Positions 1 to 8,802 are shown, numbered from the stretch's first letter. The stretch is 64,000 nt of DNA from Firm-04 sp964463355 (GCA_964463355.1 CAYXBP010000006.1:1-64000); one strand, 5' to 3'. Numbers and translations: made by a program. Notes: a model not told the origin generated them from the sequence alone.

Positions 1-72
<72 letters not shown>

Positions 73-123
73 ATATCGGTGGGCGATTCGTTTTCCATGC
101 AAAAACGATGTATCATATTGCTT

Positions 124-152
124 ATTATAGCACAAAATCGCACAGCGGTCAA
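124..152 (-). promoter_or_regulatory. sigma-A promoter of tRNA-Arg
   Basis: Minus strand TTGACC, 17-base spacer, TATAAT, ending about 50 bases before the tRNA-Arg. Only one base differs from the ideal hexamers. Confidence 0.85.
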
Positions 153-211
153 GTGCGTAGCGTACAAATTACTTTTTTTGTGTGGATTTATACAAAGTCC
201 TGCAAAAGCCC

Positions 212-240
212 TTGCAATTTCTACCAAAGTATGGTAGAAT
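212..240 (+). promoter_or_regulatory. sigma-A promoter of the carboxyltransferase operon
   Basis: TTGCAA, 17-base spacer, TAGAAT, about 50 bases before the first gene. The TTGCAA variant of the -35 recurs at several promoters in this window. Confidence 0.75.
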
Positions 241-291
241 TAAACGGTATAGATTTTTACTCTATCCACAGAAAGGATGCGTATCATAAGT

Positions 292-1629
292 ATGGATATC
301 ACAGCCTCTATTGCGAGAGAACGCCTCGGGCTGCTCTTTGACAACGGCTCGTTTACCGAGCTGGATGCACTGCGTCAGGAAAAGGATGACGCTGCTGCGG
401 TCATCTGCGCACATGGCTATGTGGACGGTCAGCCTGTTTGTGCCTTTGCACAAGCCCCTGATGTCAACAACGGTGCGCTGGGCAAAAATGCCGCAGGCAA
501 GATCAAGCGGCTCTATCATCTTGCCGCAAAAACCGGTACACCAGTGGTCGGTATTTACGATTCCAATGGTGTTTATATTGACGGTACCGCCGATGCTTTG
601 ACGGTTTACGGCAAGCTCATTGCTGCCACAACCGCGCTTTCTGGCGTGGTCACGCAGATTTCCGTGATTGCGGGTGTCTGTGCAGGCAGTGCCGCACTGA
701 TGGCAACCGCTGCCGACTTCGTCATTTGTACCGAGAATTCCGAATTGTACCTGACACCGCCGTTCGGCACTGATGCAGCTACTGCACAGACCGCTGCTGC
801 CAACGGCATCGCTGCCGCCGTGTGCGCTGATGCTGCCGCAGCAATGGAACAGGTCAAAGCGATTCTTACACTGATGCCTGCAAATAATCTGGCAGGGGCA
901 CCCCTCTGCGAGTATACTGCCACCGAGATTGATTGCAGCAAGGATACTCTTCCCGAGAGCATTGCCGATGCAGGCTCTCTGCTGCCTTTGTATGAGGCAT
1001 ATGGCGATACTGTTAAGGTTGCGCTGGCAACATTGCGCGGTACTGCGGTGGGAATGGTTTTCGCTTGCGGAAAAGATGCCCTTACCACCGACGATTCCGC
1101 AAAGATTGCACGCTTTGTGCGTACTTGTGATGCTTTTACCGTTCCTGTCATTACGGTTATGGATACTCCTGGTTTTGCCTGCGATACCGAAGCCGCAAGA
1201 AACGGCTCTCTGCGCGCCATGACGCAGCTTTGTGGTGCTTATGCTGAGGCAACTTCTGTGAAGATCGCCTTGATTATCGGCGAGGCGAACGGTGCTGCAT
1301 TTTCCGCAATGGCAGGTCGCGGCGCAGGTAGTGATTTGGTGCTTGCATGGGATAGCGCAGTTATTTCCCCAATGCGACCGGAAGCTGCGGTGGAGTTTTT
1401 GTGGCATGATAAGCTTAAGGGCGTTGCGGATGTGAATGCAACGCGTCGTACGCTGGCGGATGAGTACAGCCGCACCATCGCTTCTGCGGAAAAGGCTGCA
1501 TCTCTTGGCGTGATTGATACTGTCATTGCACCCGCAGATACCCGAGATGCATTGATCGCCGCACTGGATATGCTCGAAAGCAAGCGTATCAGCCGTATGC
1601 CCAAAAAGCACAGTAATATTCCCTTTTAA
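292..1629 (+). CDS. Acyl-CoA carboxyltransferase (MmdA / 12S transcarboxylase-like)
   Basis: Member of the biotin-dependent carboxyl transferase family (methylmalonyl-CoA decarboxylase alpha, 12S transcarboxylase, PccB). It would move CO2 between an acyl-CoA and carboxybiotin on the carrier encoded next. Two crotonase-type oxyanion segments are visible: GVCAGSAA near residue 130 of the N-lobe and a C-lobe GEANGAAFSAMAGRG stretch followed by a conserved SPMRPE-like turn. At about 445 residues it is shorter than the usual 500-520. GAAAGG directly abuts an ATG at 277, which is too close, so the ATG at 292 is preferred, though its spacing of 15 is long. The substrate (methylmalonyl-, propionyl-, acetyl- or glutaconyl-CoA) cannot be read from sequence. 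Confidence 0.85.
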   Translation: MDITASIARERLGLLFDNGSFTELDALRQEKDDAAAVICAHGYVDGQPVCAFAQAPDVNNGALGKNAAGKIKRLYHLAAKTGTPVVGIYDSNGVYIDGTADALTVYGKLIAATTALSGVVTQISVIAGVCAGSAALMATAADFVICTENSELYLTPPFGTDAATAQTAAANGIAAAVCADAAAAMEQVKAILTLMPANNLAGAPLCEYTATEIDCSKDTLPESIADAGSLLPLYEAYGDTVKVALATLRGTAVGMVFACGKDALTTDDSAKIARFVRTCDAFTVPVITVMDTPGFACDTEAARNGSLRAMTQLCGAYAEATSVKIALIIGEANGAAFSAMAGRGAGSDLVLAWDSAVISPMRPEAAVEFLWHDKLKGVADVNATRRTLADEYSRTIASAEKAASLGVIDTVIAPADTRDALIAALDMLESKRISRMPKKHSNIPF

Positions 1630-1696
1630 CGATCATATCAGAGGATGCGGCGTTGCTGCATCTGCCATAATTCTTTAATGATATCAGGAGGTTCTC

Positions 1697-2071
1697 ATGA
1701 AACAGTTTCGTGTAACGATCAACAATAAGCAATATGATGTAGCCGTTGAGGAGATCGGTGCCAGCACGGCTCCTGCTGCACCCGTGTCCGCTGCGCCTGT
1801 CGCATCTGCTCCCGCCGCTCCTGCACCAGCAGCTGCTCCTGCGGCAGTACCCGCTAGTGGGGAGCCTGTTTCTGCCCCAATGCCCGGTACCATTCTGGAT
1901 GTAAAGTGTGCTGTAGGCGACTCTGTCACCAGAGGTCAGGTGCTGTTTGTGCTTGAGGCGATGAAGATGGAGAACGATATTGTTGCCCCCAAGGATGGTA
2001 CCATCGTTTCCGTAAATACTACCAAGGGCAGTTCTGTCAACCCCGGCGATGCGCTCGCTGTTCTGGGCTGA
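1697..2071 (+). CDS. Biotin carboxyl carrier protein
   Basis: A 124-residue carrier with three parts: a short N-terminal beta segment, an Ala/Pro-rich flexible linker (about residues 22-58), and a biotinyl domain with the EAMKMEND motif, Lys90 being the expected biotinylation site. It follows the acyl-CoA carboxyltransferase by 67 bases with a strong RBS (CAGGAGG) and precedes an OadA-type subunit by 16 bases. The order matches the 12S / 1.3S / 5S set of a transcarboxylase, so the carrier is expected to swing between the two enzymes. It resembles MmdC/GcdC carriers of decarboxylase pumps equally well. Confidence 0.92.
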   Translation: MKQFRVTINNKQYDVAVEEIGASTAPAAPVSAAPVASAPAAPAPAAAPAAVPASGEPVSAPMPGTILDVKCAVGDSVTRGQVLFVLEAMKMENDIVAPKDGTIVSVNTTKGSSVNPGDALAVLG

Positions 2072-2087
2072 GAAAGCGAGCGAAGCC

Positions 2088-3485
2088 ATGCCGAAAATCA
2101 AAATTACTGAAACCGTATTGCGCGATGCGCACCAGTCTTTGCTGGCAACCCGTATGCCTACTTCCGATATGCTTCCCGTGCTGGAGCAGATGGACAAGAT
2201 CGGTTTTCATTCCATCGAATGCTGGGGCGGCGCGACCTTCGATGCCTGCCTGCGCTTCTTGAATGAGGATCCGTGGGAGCGTCTGCGCATTTTGAAGAAG
2301 CATATGCCAAATACCAAGCTGCAAATGCTGTTCCGTGGGCAGAATATGCTGGGATATCGCCATTATGCAGACGATGTGGTGGAATACTTCGTGCAGAAGT
2401 CTGTTGCAAACGGCATTGATATCATTCGTATCTTTGATGCCCTGAATGATGTTCGCAACCTGGAAACTGCCATCAAAGCGGCGAAAAAAGAGGGCGCCCA
2501 TACGCAGGTTGCCATCAGCTATACCACAGGTGATGTGTTTACCGATGCGTACTATGTCAACTATGCCAAGCGCATTGAGGAGGCCGGCGCGGATTCCATT
2601 TGTATCAAGGATATGGCTGCGTTGCTGACACCCTACAATACCGAATCGCTGGTTAAGGCACTGAAAGCTGCTGTAAAGCTGCCCATTCAGATTCACACCC
2701 ACAGCACCTCAGGGCTTGCCTCCATGTGTCTGCTCAAGGGCATTGAGGCGGGTGCAGATATCGTAGACACCGCCATGAGTCCTCTGGCACTGGGTACTTC
2801 TCACGCACCGACAGAGTCTATCGTTGCCGCATTGCAGGGCAGCGAGTACGATACTGGTCTGGATCTGGTCGCACTCAGCGAGCTGCGCAGCTACTTTATG
2901 GGCTTGCGCGAAAAGTATATCAAGGCTGGCTTACTGGATCCCAAAATGCTTGCCACAGATGCCAGCGCACTGATCTATCAGGTGCCTGGCGGAATGCTCT
3001 CCAATCTGCTCTCGCAGTTGAAACAGGCAGGCAAGGAAGATCAGTTGGAAGCTGTGCTGGCAGAGGTGCCACGTGTGCGCGCAGATGCAGGTTCTCCGCC
3101 ACTGGTTACTCCCTCCTCCCAAATCGTTGGTACACAGGCCGTGTTCAACGTTATTATGGGCGAACGCTACAAGACCGTGACCAAGGAGTTCAAGGGTATC
3201 GTGCGCGGCGAGTACGGCAGAACCCCTGTGCCCATTGATCCGGCGTTCCGCAAGAAGATCATCGGCGATGCAGAACCCATTGATTGCCGCCCCGCCGATC
3301 TGCTGAAACCAGAGCTGGACACCTTGCGCAAGGAGTGCGCAGAGTGGATCACCCAGGAGGAAGACGTGCTGAGTTACGCTCAGTTTGGTCAGGTTGCCGT
3401 GAAGTTCTTTGAGAAGCGCCGAGATCAGCAATTTGGGCTGGATGGCGTACACGGTGACGCGGAAAAGCAAATTCACCCCGTCTGA
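2088..3485 (+). CDS. OadA-type carboxyltransferase (oxaloacetate/pyruvate side)
   Basis: Pyruvate carboxylase / oxaloacetate decarboxylase alpha family, the HMGL-like TIM barrel that exchanges CO2 between oxaloacetate or pyruvate and biotin. Landmarks are ETVLRDAHQSL near the start (metal-binding Asp), RIFDALND, CIKDMAALL (catalytic Lys) and IHTHSTSG (metal-binding His pair). It is 465 residues and lacks the fused biotin domain of enterobacterial OadA, which fits the separate carrier just upstream. An in-frame ATG at 2049 lies inside the carrier gene; the start at 2088 aligns with the family N-terminus (MPKIKITETVLRDAHQS). Alternatives: 5S transcarboxylase subunit, or alpha subunit of an oxaloacetate decarboxylase completed by OadG/OadB at 33.8-35.5 kb. 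Confidence 0.9.
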   Translation: MPKIKITETVLRDAHQSLLATRMPTSDMLPVLEQMDKIGFHSIECWGGATFDACLRFLNEDPWERLRILKKHMPNTKLQMLFRGQNMLGYRHYADDVVEYFVQKSVANGIDIIRIFDALNDVRNLETAIKAAKKEGAHTQVAISYTTGDVFTDAYYVNYAKRIEEAGADSICIKDMAALLTPYNTESLVKALKAAVKLPIQIHTHSTSGLASMCLLKGIEAGADIVDTAMSPLALGTSHAPTESIVAALQGSEYDTGLDLVALSELRSYFMGLREKYIKAGLLDPKMLATDASALIYQVPGGMLSNLLSQLKQAGKEDQLEAVLAEVPRVRADAGSPPLVTPSSQIVGTQAVFNVIMGERYKTVTKEFKGIVRGEYGRTPVPIDPAFRKKIIGDAEPIDCRPADLLKPELDTLRKECAEWITQEEDVLSYAQFGQVAVKFFEKRRDQQFGLDGVHGDAEKQIHPV

Positions 3486-3584
3486 ATGACACCATGAATC
3501 ATACATCGGCAAGCTGCATTCCGCATCCGTGCCGTGCCCGAATGGAATCCACAGACGGCGTATTACGGAAAGGAGCAATGCATT

Positions 3585-4532
3585 TTGCCGATTTGTATTT
3601 CCAAGGAGTTGCCTGCGTATCAGGCACTGCTGAATGAAAAGATCTTCGTGATGGGCGCAGAACAGGCCGCACATCAGGATATTCGTCCGTTGCGAATTCT
3701 GATTCTCAACATTATGCCCAAAAAGATTGAAACGGAGATACAGCTGCTGCGCCTGCTGAGCAACACCCCTTTGCAGGTGGATATCTCCTTGCTGCGGCTG
3801 GAATCGCATGTATCAAAAAATACCGCGCAAAGCCATATGGATGCATTCTACACCACTTTCTCCGAAATACGCGGGAAATATTATGACGGAATGATCATCA
3901 CTGGGGCACCGGTGGAACAGTTGCCCTTTGAGGCGGTGGATTACTGGACGGAGATCTGCGAAATAATGGATTGGTCAAAGCGTCATGTGTTCAGCACACT
4001 GCATATCTGCTGGGGCGCACAGGCAGGGTTGTATCGCCATTTCGGCGTACCGAAGCATCCGCTGGAGAAAAAGATGTTCGGCATCTTTCCGCATCGTGCC
4101 GAGGTGGAAAAATCTCCGCTGTTGCAGGGCTTTGACGAAATCTTTGATGTGCCTCATTCACGCCATACGGAAGTGCGCCGCGAGGATATCGAAAAGGTGG
4201 AGGAGCTGGAAATTTTGACCAGTTCTGCCATTTCGGGGGTGCATATTGTTGCAAATCGCAATGGCAGACAGTATTTCATCACAGGGCATTCAGAGTATGA
4301 TCGCAACACCCTTGCAGAAGAATACTTCCGTGATAAGCAAAAGGGCTTGCCCATTGAGATACCGTACCACTATTTTCCCAACGATGACCCTGCCTGTCAG
4401 CCGCGCTTTACATGGCGTTGTCATGCCAACCTGATGTTTTCCAATTGGCTAAATTACTGTGTCTATCAGCGCACCCCGTTTGATTTGGAAGAGTTGGCTC
4501 TGCGCAACTGGAACTGGCAGATAGACGCGTAA
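3585..4532 (+). CDS. metA: Homoserine O-acetyltransferase (MetA type)
   Basis: First committed step of methionine synthesis: acylation of homoserine. A TTG start is chosen because AAAGGAG lies 9 bases before it and because family residue numbering then falls exactly into place: Lys47, Cys142 (HICWGAQ), His235 and Glu237 (TGHSEYD). An upstream in-frame GTG at 3534 would add 17 residues without an RBS. Residue 111 is Glu (GAPVEQLPFE). In characterised MetA enzymes Glu at 111 goes with acetyl-CoA use and Gly with succinyl-CoA, so acetyl-CoA is the inferred donor. It follows the carboxyltransferase genes by 99 bases and may be read from the same transcript. Confidence 0.95.
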   Translation: MPICISKELPAYQALLNEKIFVMGAEQAAHQDIRPLRILILNIMPKKIETEIQLLRLLSNTPLQVDISLLRLESHVSKNTAQSHMDAFYTTFSEIRGKYYDGMIITGAPVEQLPFEAVDYWTEICEIMDWSKRHVFSTLHICWGAQAGLYRHFGVPKHPLEKKMFGIFPHRAEVEKSPLLQGFDEIFDVPHSRHTEVRREDIEKVEELEILTSSAISGVHIVANRNGRQYFITGHSEYDRNTLAEEYFRDKQKGLPIEIPYHYFPNDDPACQPRFTWRCHANLMFSNWLNYCVYQRTPFDLEELALRNWNWQIDA

Positions 4533-4558
4533 AGTATTGTGATGTGAAAGGAACTGCT

Positions 4559-5170
4559 ATGGATCAGAATATGATTCCCAATCCTTACGGACAGTATCAA
4601 AGAAACAGCAATCAGGCATTCTACCAGCAGCCCGTGAAGCCGCAAAAGCCGGTTGGTTTTGCGGTCACTGCATTGATTTTGGGTATCGTCAGCTTGTTTG
4701 GGCTATGCTGCTGCGTCAATCTCGTAACTGCACCCCTTGCAATCATCTTTGGCATCATTGCACTGGTGCAGAAGCAACGCGGTACAGGAATGTCCATTAC
4801 TGGCATTATTACCGCAACGCTGAGCCTTATTGCCGTATTGATCTGCTTTATCGCTTTTGCGGAGCTGATACCCTATGCCGAGGATATCACGGTGGATTAT
4901 CAGCGCGTGATCGTGGAGGCAGATGAAATCTTTCCAGAGTATGATGAAACTGGCGAACTGCCCGAATTTCTCACCAAATACCTGGATGAGCCGTATTCCA
5001 AGTGGATGGAAAAATATGATATAGATATTTATGATATTATGGATGTGCTGCTTGTAGAGTACAAAAACGGCACATTTGGGTTGCATAGCTCTGGGGATAG
5101 CTACTATTTCAGCTATAGCTACGATTACGACTTCGATTACAATTTCACTCCTGGCAGCGGAGTCATATAG
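4559..5170 (+). CDS. DUF4190-like membrane protein
   Basis: About 203 residues. The N-terminal 35 residues are polar with Asn/Gln/Pro (PNPYGQYQ), followed by two membrane helices with the GIVSLFGLCCC ... APLAIIFGIIAL and GIITATLSLIAVLICFI patterns typical of DUF4190. The acidic C-terminal half is presumably extracellular and ends in a Ser/Tyr/Asp-rich stretch. AAAGGAAC sits before the ATG at 4559; an in-frame GTG at 4544 overlaps that RBS. No function is assigned to the family. It lies between metA and a cyclophilin gene in the same direction. Confidence 0.75.
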   Translation: MDQNMIPNPYGQYQRNSNQAFYQQPVKPQKPVGFAVTALILGIVSLFGLCCCVNLVTAPLAIIFGIIALVQKQRGTGMSITGIITATLSLIAVLICFIAFAELIPYAEDITVDYQRVIVEADEIFPEYDETGELPEFLTKYLDEPYSKWMEKYDIDIYDIMDVLLVEYKNGTFGLHSSGDSYYFSYSYDYDFDYNFTPGSGVI

Positions 5171-5223
5171 TCGGTATGATGTGATGATAAGAGATTCACG
5201 CGTTTTAGAAAGGAACATGGATC

Positions 5224-5841
5224 ATGAAGAAAACAAGAACATTTCTGGCTTCTGCGGTTGCTTCAGTGATGATGCTTTGCAGCCTGACCGCTTGTGGAGA
5301 AGAAAACGGTGCTGGGGCACAGTTCACCATTACGCTTTATCCCGAATACGCCCCGATCACTTGCGAGAATTTTGAAAAGCTTGTTGGCGAAGGCTTTTAT
5401 GATGGCTTAACATTTCACCGTGTGGTGGATGATTTTATGGCACAGGGCGGTGATCCTGCGGGCAACGGCAGTGGCGGCAGTAAGGATACCATCAAGGGCG
5501 AGTTTTCTGCAAACGGCGTGGAGAATCAGCTTTCTCATACCAGAGGCATCGTTTCCATGGCGCGTTCCAGCGCAATGGATAGCGCATCCAGTCAGTTTTT
5601 CATCTGCTATACCGATGACTGTAAATTCCTTGACGGCAACTATGCGGCATTTGGTGAGGTGACCGAGGGCATGGAGGTTGTGGACAGCTTTTTGCAGGTA
5701 GAGCGTACTCTTGGCGGCGATCGCGCGGTTTCTGCGCCTGTAGAGCCGATCATCATTGATACCGCTGTGATGATTGAGGATGATGCAGATGGAAATCCCA
5801 GAGTACTGTTTACCATGAAGCAGATTCCTGTTGCGGATTGA
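5224..5841 (+). CDS. Peptidyl-prolyl isomerase lipoprotein, cyclophilin type
   Basis: Catalyses cis-trans isomerisation of Xaa-Pro bonds outside the membrane. The N-terminus is a lipoprotein signal with lipobox LTAC (Cys24). The cyclophilin core follows: APITCENFEKLVGEGFYDGL, TFHRVVDDFMAQGGDP (with the catalytic Arg), ISMARS-like GIVSMARSSAMDSASSQFFI, and a conserved YAAFGEV turn. At 205 residues it is the normal size for a secreted bacterial cyclophilin. A strong hairpin terminator follows at 5871-5900, closing the run of genes that began at 292. Confidence 0.95.
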   Translation: MKKTRTFLASAVASVMMLCSLTACGEENGAGAQFTITLYPEYAPITCENFEKLVGEGFYDGLTFHRVVDDFMAQGGDPAGNGSGGSKDTIKGEFSANGVENQLSHTRGIVSMARSSAMDSASSQFFICYTDDCKFLDGNYAAFGEVTEGMEVVDSFLQVERTLGGDRAVSAPVEPIIIDTAVMIEDDADGNPRVLFTMKQIPVAD

Positions 5842-5870
5842 TCGCACTGTGCGGTTATTATATGCGAAGA

Positions 5871-5906
5871 AACCCGTCCTTGCGTATGCAAAGACGGGTT
5901 GGTTTT
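5871..5906. terminator. Bidirectional terminator between cyclophilin and htrA
   Basis: AACCCGTC...GACGGGTT stem with an inner TTGC/GCAA pairing, followed by GGTTTT on the plus strand. It sits between convergent genes and can serve both. Confidence 0.75.
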
Positions 5907-5925
5907 ATGCTTGCAGCCAGATTGT

Positions 5926-7449
5926 TTATGGTTCTTCGGGGACTTTTTCCTGCAAGACGATAGAGAAATTGCGGTCGTTTCCGTTGCGTACCACGGTGAT
6001 GGTAATGGTATCACCAGCAGAGAAATTCTTTTTGGCATTGTTCAGATCGTCATAGCAGCTAACGCTTTCGCCATTGACCGCAATGATGATATCACCGACC
6101 TGAATGCCACCCTGTTCTGCGGCACCGCCCCTTACCACTTCCGTAACATATACGCCCAACGGCAGCCCATATGCTTGTGCCACATCTTCGGTCACATCTC
6201 TGCCAGAGATGCCGATGAGGGGTTTGCCTCGCACATAGCCAAATTCAATCAGGTCATCAATGACATTTTTTGCGTGCGCCATGGGAATTGCGAAACCCAG
6301 GCCTTCTACGCTTGCTGCGGAACTGCTGTAGCTGCTGCTCATTTTTGCAGAGTTGATGCCGATGACCTGTCCGTAGCAGTTGATCAGGGGGCCACCCGAG
6401 TTTCCACTGTTGATGGCGGCATCCGTTTGAATCAGCTGCATGGGAGTTTCGTTGATGGTCACTTCACGGTCGAGGGCTGAAACAATACCTGTAGTTACCG
6501 AGCCGAACAATTCCAGACCCAAGGGGTTGCCGATGGCAATAACGGCCTCGCCGACGCGGAGCGCATCACTGTCACCAAATTCTGCGGCAACGAGTTTACG
6601 GTCGGTATCCATCTTCAGAACGGCAATGTCCTCTTCAACATCATAGCCAACAATGGTTGCAGCGATTTGGGTATCGCCGTCATAGTATTCGGAATTGAGT
6701 GTAATCTGTACCTCTTTGGCTGTGCCGCCGTAGGATGACTGATACACTACATGGGCGTTGGTGATGACATATCCGGTTTCATTCATGATGATGCCGGTAC
6801 CAGTCGCCATGCCAGAATCCTCGTATGAGCCGCCGCCAAAGCCCCAGATACTGCCGGAGGTCTGCTGCCATACAAAGGTAGAAGAGATACCTACTGTTGC
6901 AGGGGAAACCTTATCTACAATATCGGGAATGGACATAGCATCGGTAGGCGCAGCCAGATCGTACCAACTTACGGTTACATTGTTCTTGTTTGCGGAGCTG
7001 TTCTCGCCGACATGGGAAGCATCAGTATTATCCGTTTTGGAATCTGTTTGGTTGCCGGGTTGTGTGGTTGATGCGGCTGAAAGGCTGTCGTTCATACCAA
7101 AGAATCGTTGTAACGCTTCATTTTCGGCAAAAAAGCGATATGCTGAAACTGAGCCGATCGAAACCAATCCGATGCCTGCAACCACGCCAAGGATTTTTAA
7201 TCCCGTGTGAGAAGATTGCTTCTTTGGCGGTTGCTGTGAAGGGATGTTGGTGTATACTGGTTCCTGTATCGGGGGGATGCTTCCGCCATTGGAGCGTGGG
7301 GAGTAATAGCTGCTCGATATGGGCGGCGTTTGCTGAGAGTTTGCTGTGAATGCAGCGTTTTCTGCGGTGGATTGTATATTCTGTGTATCCTGCGTTGTAG
7401 AAGAGGAAACAGTTGGATCCATCGGATTCTTTTCGTTTTCGTTAAACAT
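5926..7449 (-). CDS. HtrA/DegP-like serine protease with PDZ domain
   Basis: Membrane-anchored quality-control protease acting outside the cell membrane. Order of parts: a polar 80-residue cytoplasmic N-terminus rich in Ser/Gln/Pro, one membrane helix (about 84-104), a Ser/Thr/Asn linker, a trypsin-like domain with His233 (TNAHVV), Asp274 (EEDIAVLKMD) and Ser351 (INSGNSGGP), then one C-terminal PDZ domain (GVYVTEVVRGGAAEQGGIQVGD). Length, about 507 residues, is usual for Gram-positive HtrA. An in-frame GTG at 7458 is part of the RBS GAAAGAGGTG, so the ATG at 7449 is used. The N-terminal tail is longer than in HtrA of Bacillus. Confidence 0.95.
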   Translation of the reverse strand: MFNENEKNPMDPTVSSSTTQDTQNIQSTAENAAFTANSQQTPPISSSYYSPRSNGGSIPPIQEPVYTNIPSQQPPKKQSSHTGLKILGVVAGIGLVSIGSVSAYRFFAENEALQRFFGMNDSLSAASTTQPGNQTDSKTDNTDASHVGENSSANKNNVTVSWYDLAAPTDAMSIPDIVDKVSPATVGISSTFVWQQTSGSIWGFGGGSYEDSGMATGTGIIMNETGYVITNAHVVYQSSYGGTAKEVQITLNSEYYDGDTQIAATIVGYDVEEDIAVLKMDTDRKLVAAEFGDSDALRVGEAVIAIGNPLGLELFGSVTTGIVSALDREVTINETPMQLIQTDAAINSGNSGGPLINCYGQVIGINSAKMSSSYSSSAASVEGLGFAIPMAHAKNVIDDLIEFGYVRGKPLIGISGRDVTEDVAQAYGLPLGVYVTEVVRGGAAEQGGIQVGDIIIAVNGESVSCYDDLNNAKKNFSAGDTITITVVRNGNDRNFSIVLQEKVPEEP

Positions 7450-7578
7450 AACGAACACCTCTTTCTCTTGTTGCGATACAGTACATACTGCATCTTTTCC
7501 TTGATATCTATTATATCCCTTTATGTGAAAATCGTATGATAAACAGAAAAAAGATGAGGTGTGTTCCTGTGACTGATC

Positions 7579-8115
7579 TCAGGAATATCCATGTGACGTG
7601 CTGGTAGTATGGTTTTTCAGCAGATGCTGCACGCTGCGGACAATCGCAGCACCGAAAACGCATCCTAGCGTATTGTGAATAATATCATCCCACTCAAAAA
7701 GCCCCAAACGCAGTACCAGTTGGGAAACTTCAATCAAGGATGAGAAGAATACCCCGATGCAGAATACGTGCAGCAGATGCATTCTACGGAAGATGAATGC
7801 CATCAGCATCCCCATAGGCATCAGCATCAGCAGATTCAACAAAATTTCTTCAAAAAGGCGTTGGTTGCGATATACAATGGCTTTCTGCCATGACCAGAAG
7901 GGTTGCCATGCAGCAGCGGGATGCAATCTTTGTGTGCGTGTGAGCAGCGTGATGAGGAGCACAAGCACCACATAATTAATGAGCATGGCTTTGCGTGCGG
8001 GACAATGTTGTACGAAACGCTGACAAAGTGCAAACACTGCTGCCGCACCCAAAAAGTAGATGCCCCAGCCCAAAAGCGACATCATATCAGAGAGAATATC
8101 TATGGCAGTGGTCAA
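7579..8115 (-). CDS. VanZ-like membrane protein (TTG start)
   Basis: VanZ family: small polytopic membrane protein with NLLMLMPMGMLMAF, a VFFSSLIEVSQLVLRLGLFEWDD motif and an NTLGCVFG helix near the C-terminus, the usual VanZ signature. About 178 residues and four to five helices. The start is taken as TTG at 8115 because TAGGAGGTG lies 5 bases before it; the frame is open further upstream without an RBS. VanZ confers weak teicoplanin resistance in enterococci, but most chromosomal members have no known role. A second VanZ-like gene precedes it on the same strand. Confidence 0.8.
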   Translation of the reverse strand: MTTAIDILSDMMSLLGWGIYFLGAAAVFALCQRFVQHCPARKAMLINYVVLVLLITLLTRTQRLHPAAAWQPFWSWQKAIVYRNQRLFEEILLNLLMLMPMGMLMAFIFRRMHLLHVFCIGVFFSSLIEVSQLVLRLGLFEWDDIIHNTLGCVFGAAIVRSVQHLLKNHTTSTSHGYS

Positions 8116-8192
8116 TGAAACACCTCCTACAGGCGTAGTAATGTATGCATAGTATGAGCCATCCATCGGCAGATGAATGGCTTTTTTGAAAA

Positions 8193-8645
8193 TTATGCGT
8201 TTTTTGCAATGCGAGATTGACGATTTTTGCGTTTTTTTGCAATTGCTTTGCAGATCCATAGCAACAAACAAGTTGCAATCACGCCTGTGGTCGCCCCTGC
8301 AAAATCCAGCCAGACATCCTGCACCTGAGGGCCTCTGCCAGTAAAAATCTGTATGGTTTCATCGGTAAGGGCGGCGAGCAGTGCAGCGAGAAATACAGCA
8401 CAGTTTGGTTTTTGGCATAGCAGCCCAAGCAAAACGCCCAGCAGACCAAATTCGCAGAAATGAGCAAGCTTTCGCACAAGATGTTGTGTGACATTACCCT
8501 TGCCGACAAATAGTTCCAGAAAGGGTTTCATCAACTGCATAACAAAGGAACTTTCCCGTGCGGATTCCTTCGGCCCTGCAAGTGAATGAAAAAAGATAAA
8601 AGCAAGGGCTACTCCTATAAGAAGGAGAATGATTTTTTGTTTCAT
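8193..8645 (-). CDS. Second VanZ-like membrane protein
   Basis: About 150 residues. The motif AHFCEFGLLGVLLG followed by AALLAALTDETIQIFTGRGPQVQDVWLDFAG is the VanZ core (E.xQ...Gr...qDv..D..G). Starts at an ATG with GGAGG 6 bases upstream. It lies between tRNA-Val and the other VanZ-like gene, 77 bases from the latter's chosen start, so the two are probably co-transcribed. The C-terminus is a Lys/Arg-rich cytoplasmic tail. Confidence 0.85.
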   Translation of the reverse strand: MKQKIILLLIGVALAFIFFHSLAGPKESARESSFVMQLMKPFLELFVGKGNVTQHLVRKLAHFCEFGLLGVLLGLLCQKPNCAVFLAALLAALTDETIQIFTGRGPQVQDVWLDFAGATTGVIATCLLLWICKAIAKKRKNRQSRIAKNA

Positions 8646-8716
8646 ACCGAACCTCCGAAGCGTAGGAGAAAAAACGAAAAACGGATACTGCCATAGCAAT
8701 ATCCGTCTCACTCGAA

Positions 8717-8790
8717 TGAGGATGGACGGACTTGAACCGTCGACCCCCTGCATGTCAAGCAGGTACTCTAACCAACTGAGCTACACCCTC
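8717..8790 (-). tRNA. tRNA-Val (anticodon GAC)
   Basis: Minus-strand cloverleaf: acceptor GAGGGTG/CATCCTC with one G-T pair, D-arm AGCTCAGTTGGTTAGAG, anticodon stem CCTGC/GCAGG with loop TTGACAT, T-arm GGTTCAAGTCC. The anticodon is GAC, so it reads GTC valine; the tRNA-Asp anticodon would be GTC. CCA is not encoded. Confidence 0.95.
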
Positions 8791-8802
8791 ACGACAAGGG
8801 AT

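Noticed and set aside
262..1611. Long open frame on the minus strand opposite the first carboxyltransferase gene
   Set aside because: Cys/His-rich product without family features or RBS; the plus-strand protein has clear motifs. It is a shadow of biased codon use.
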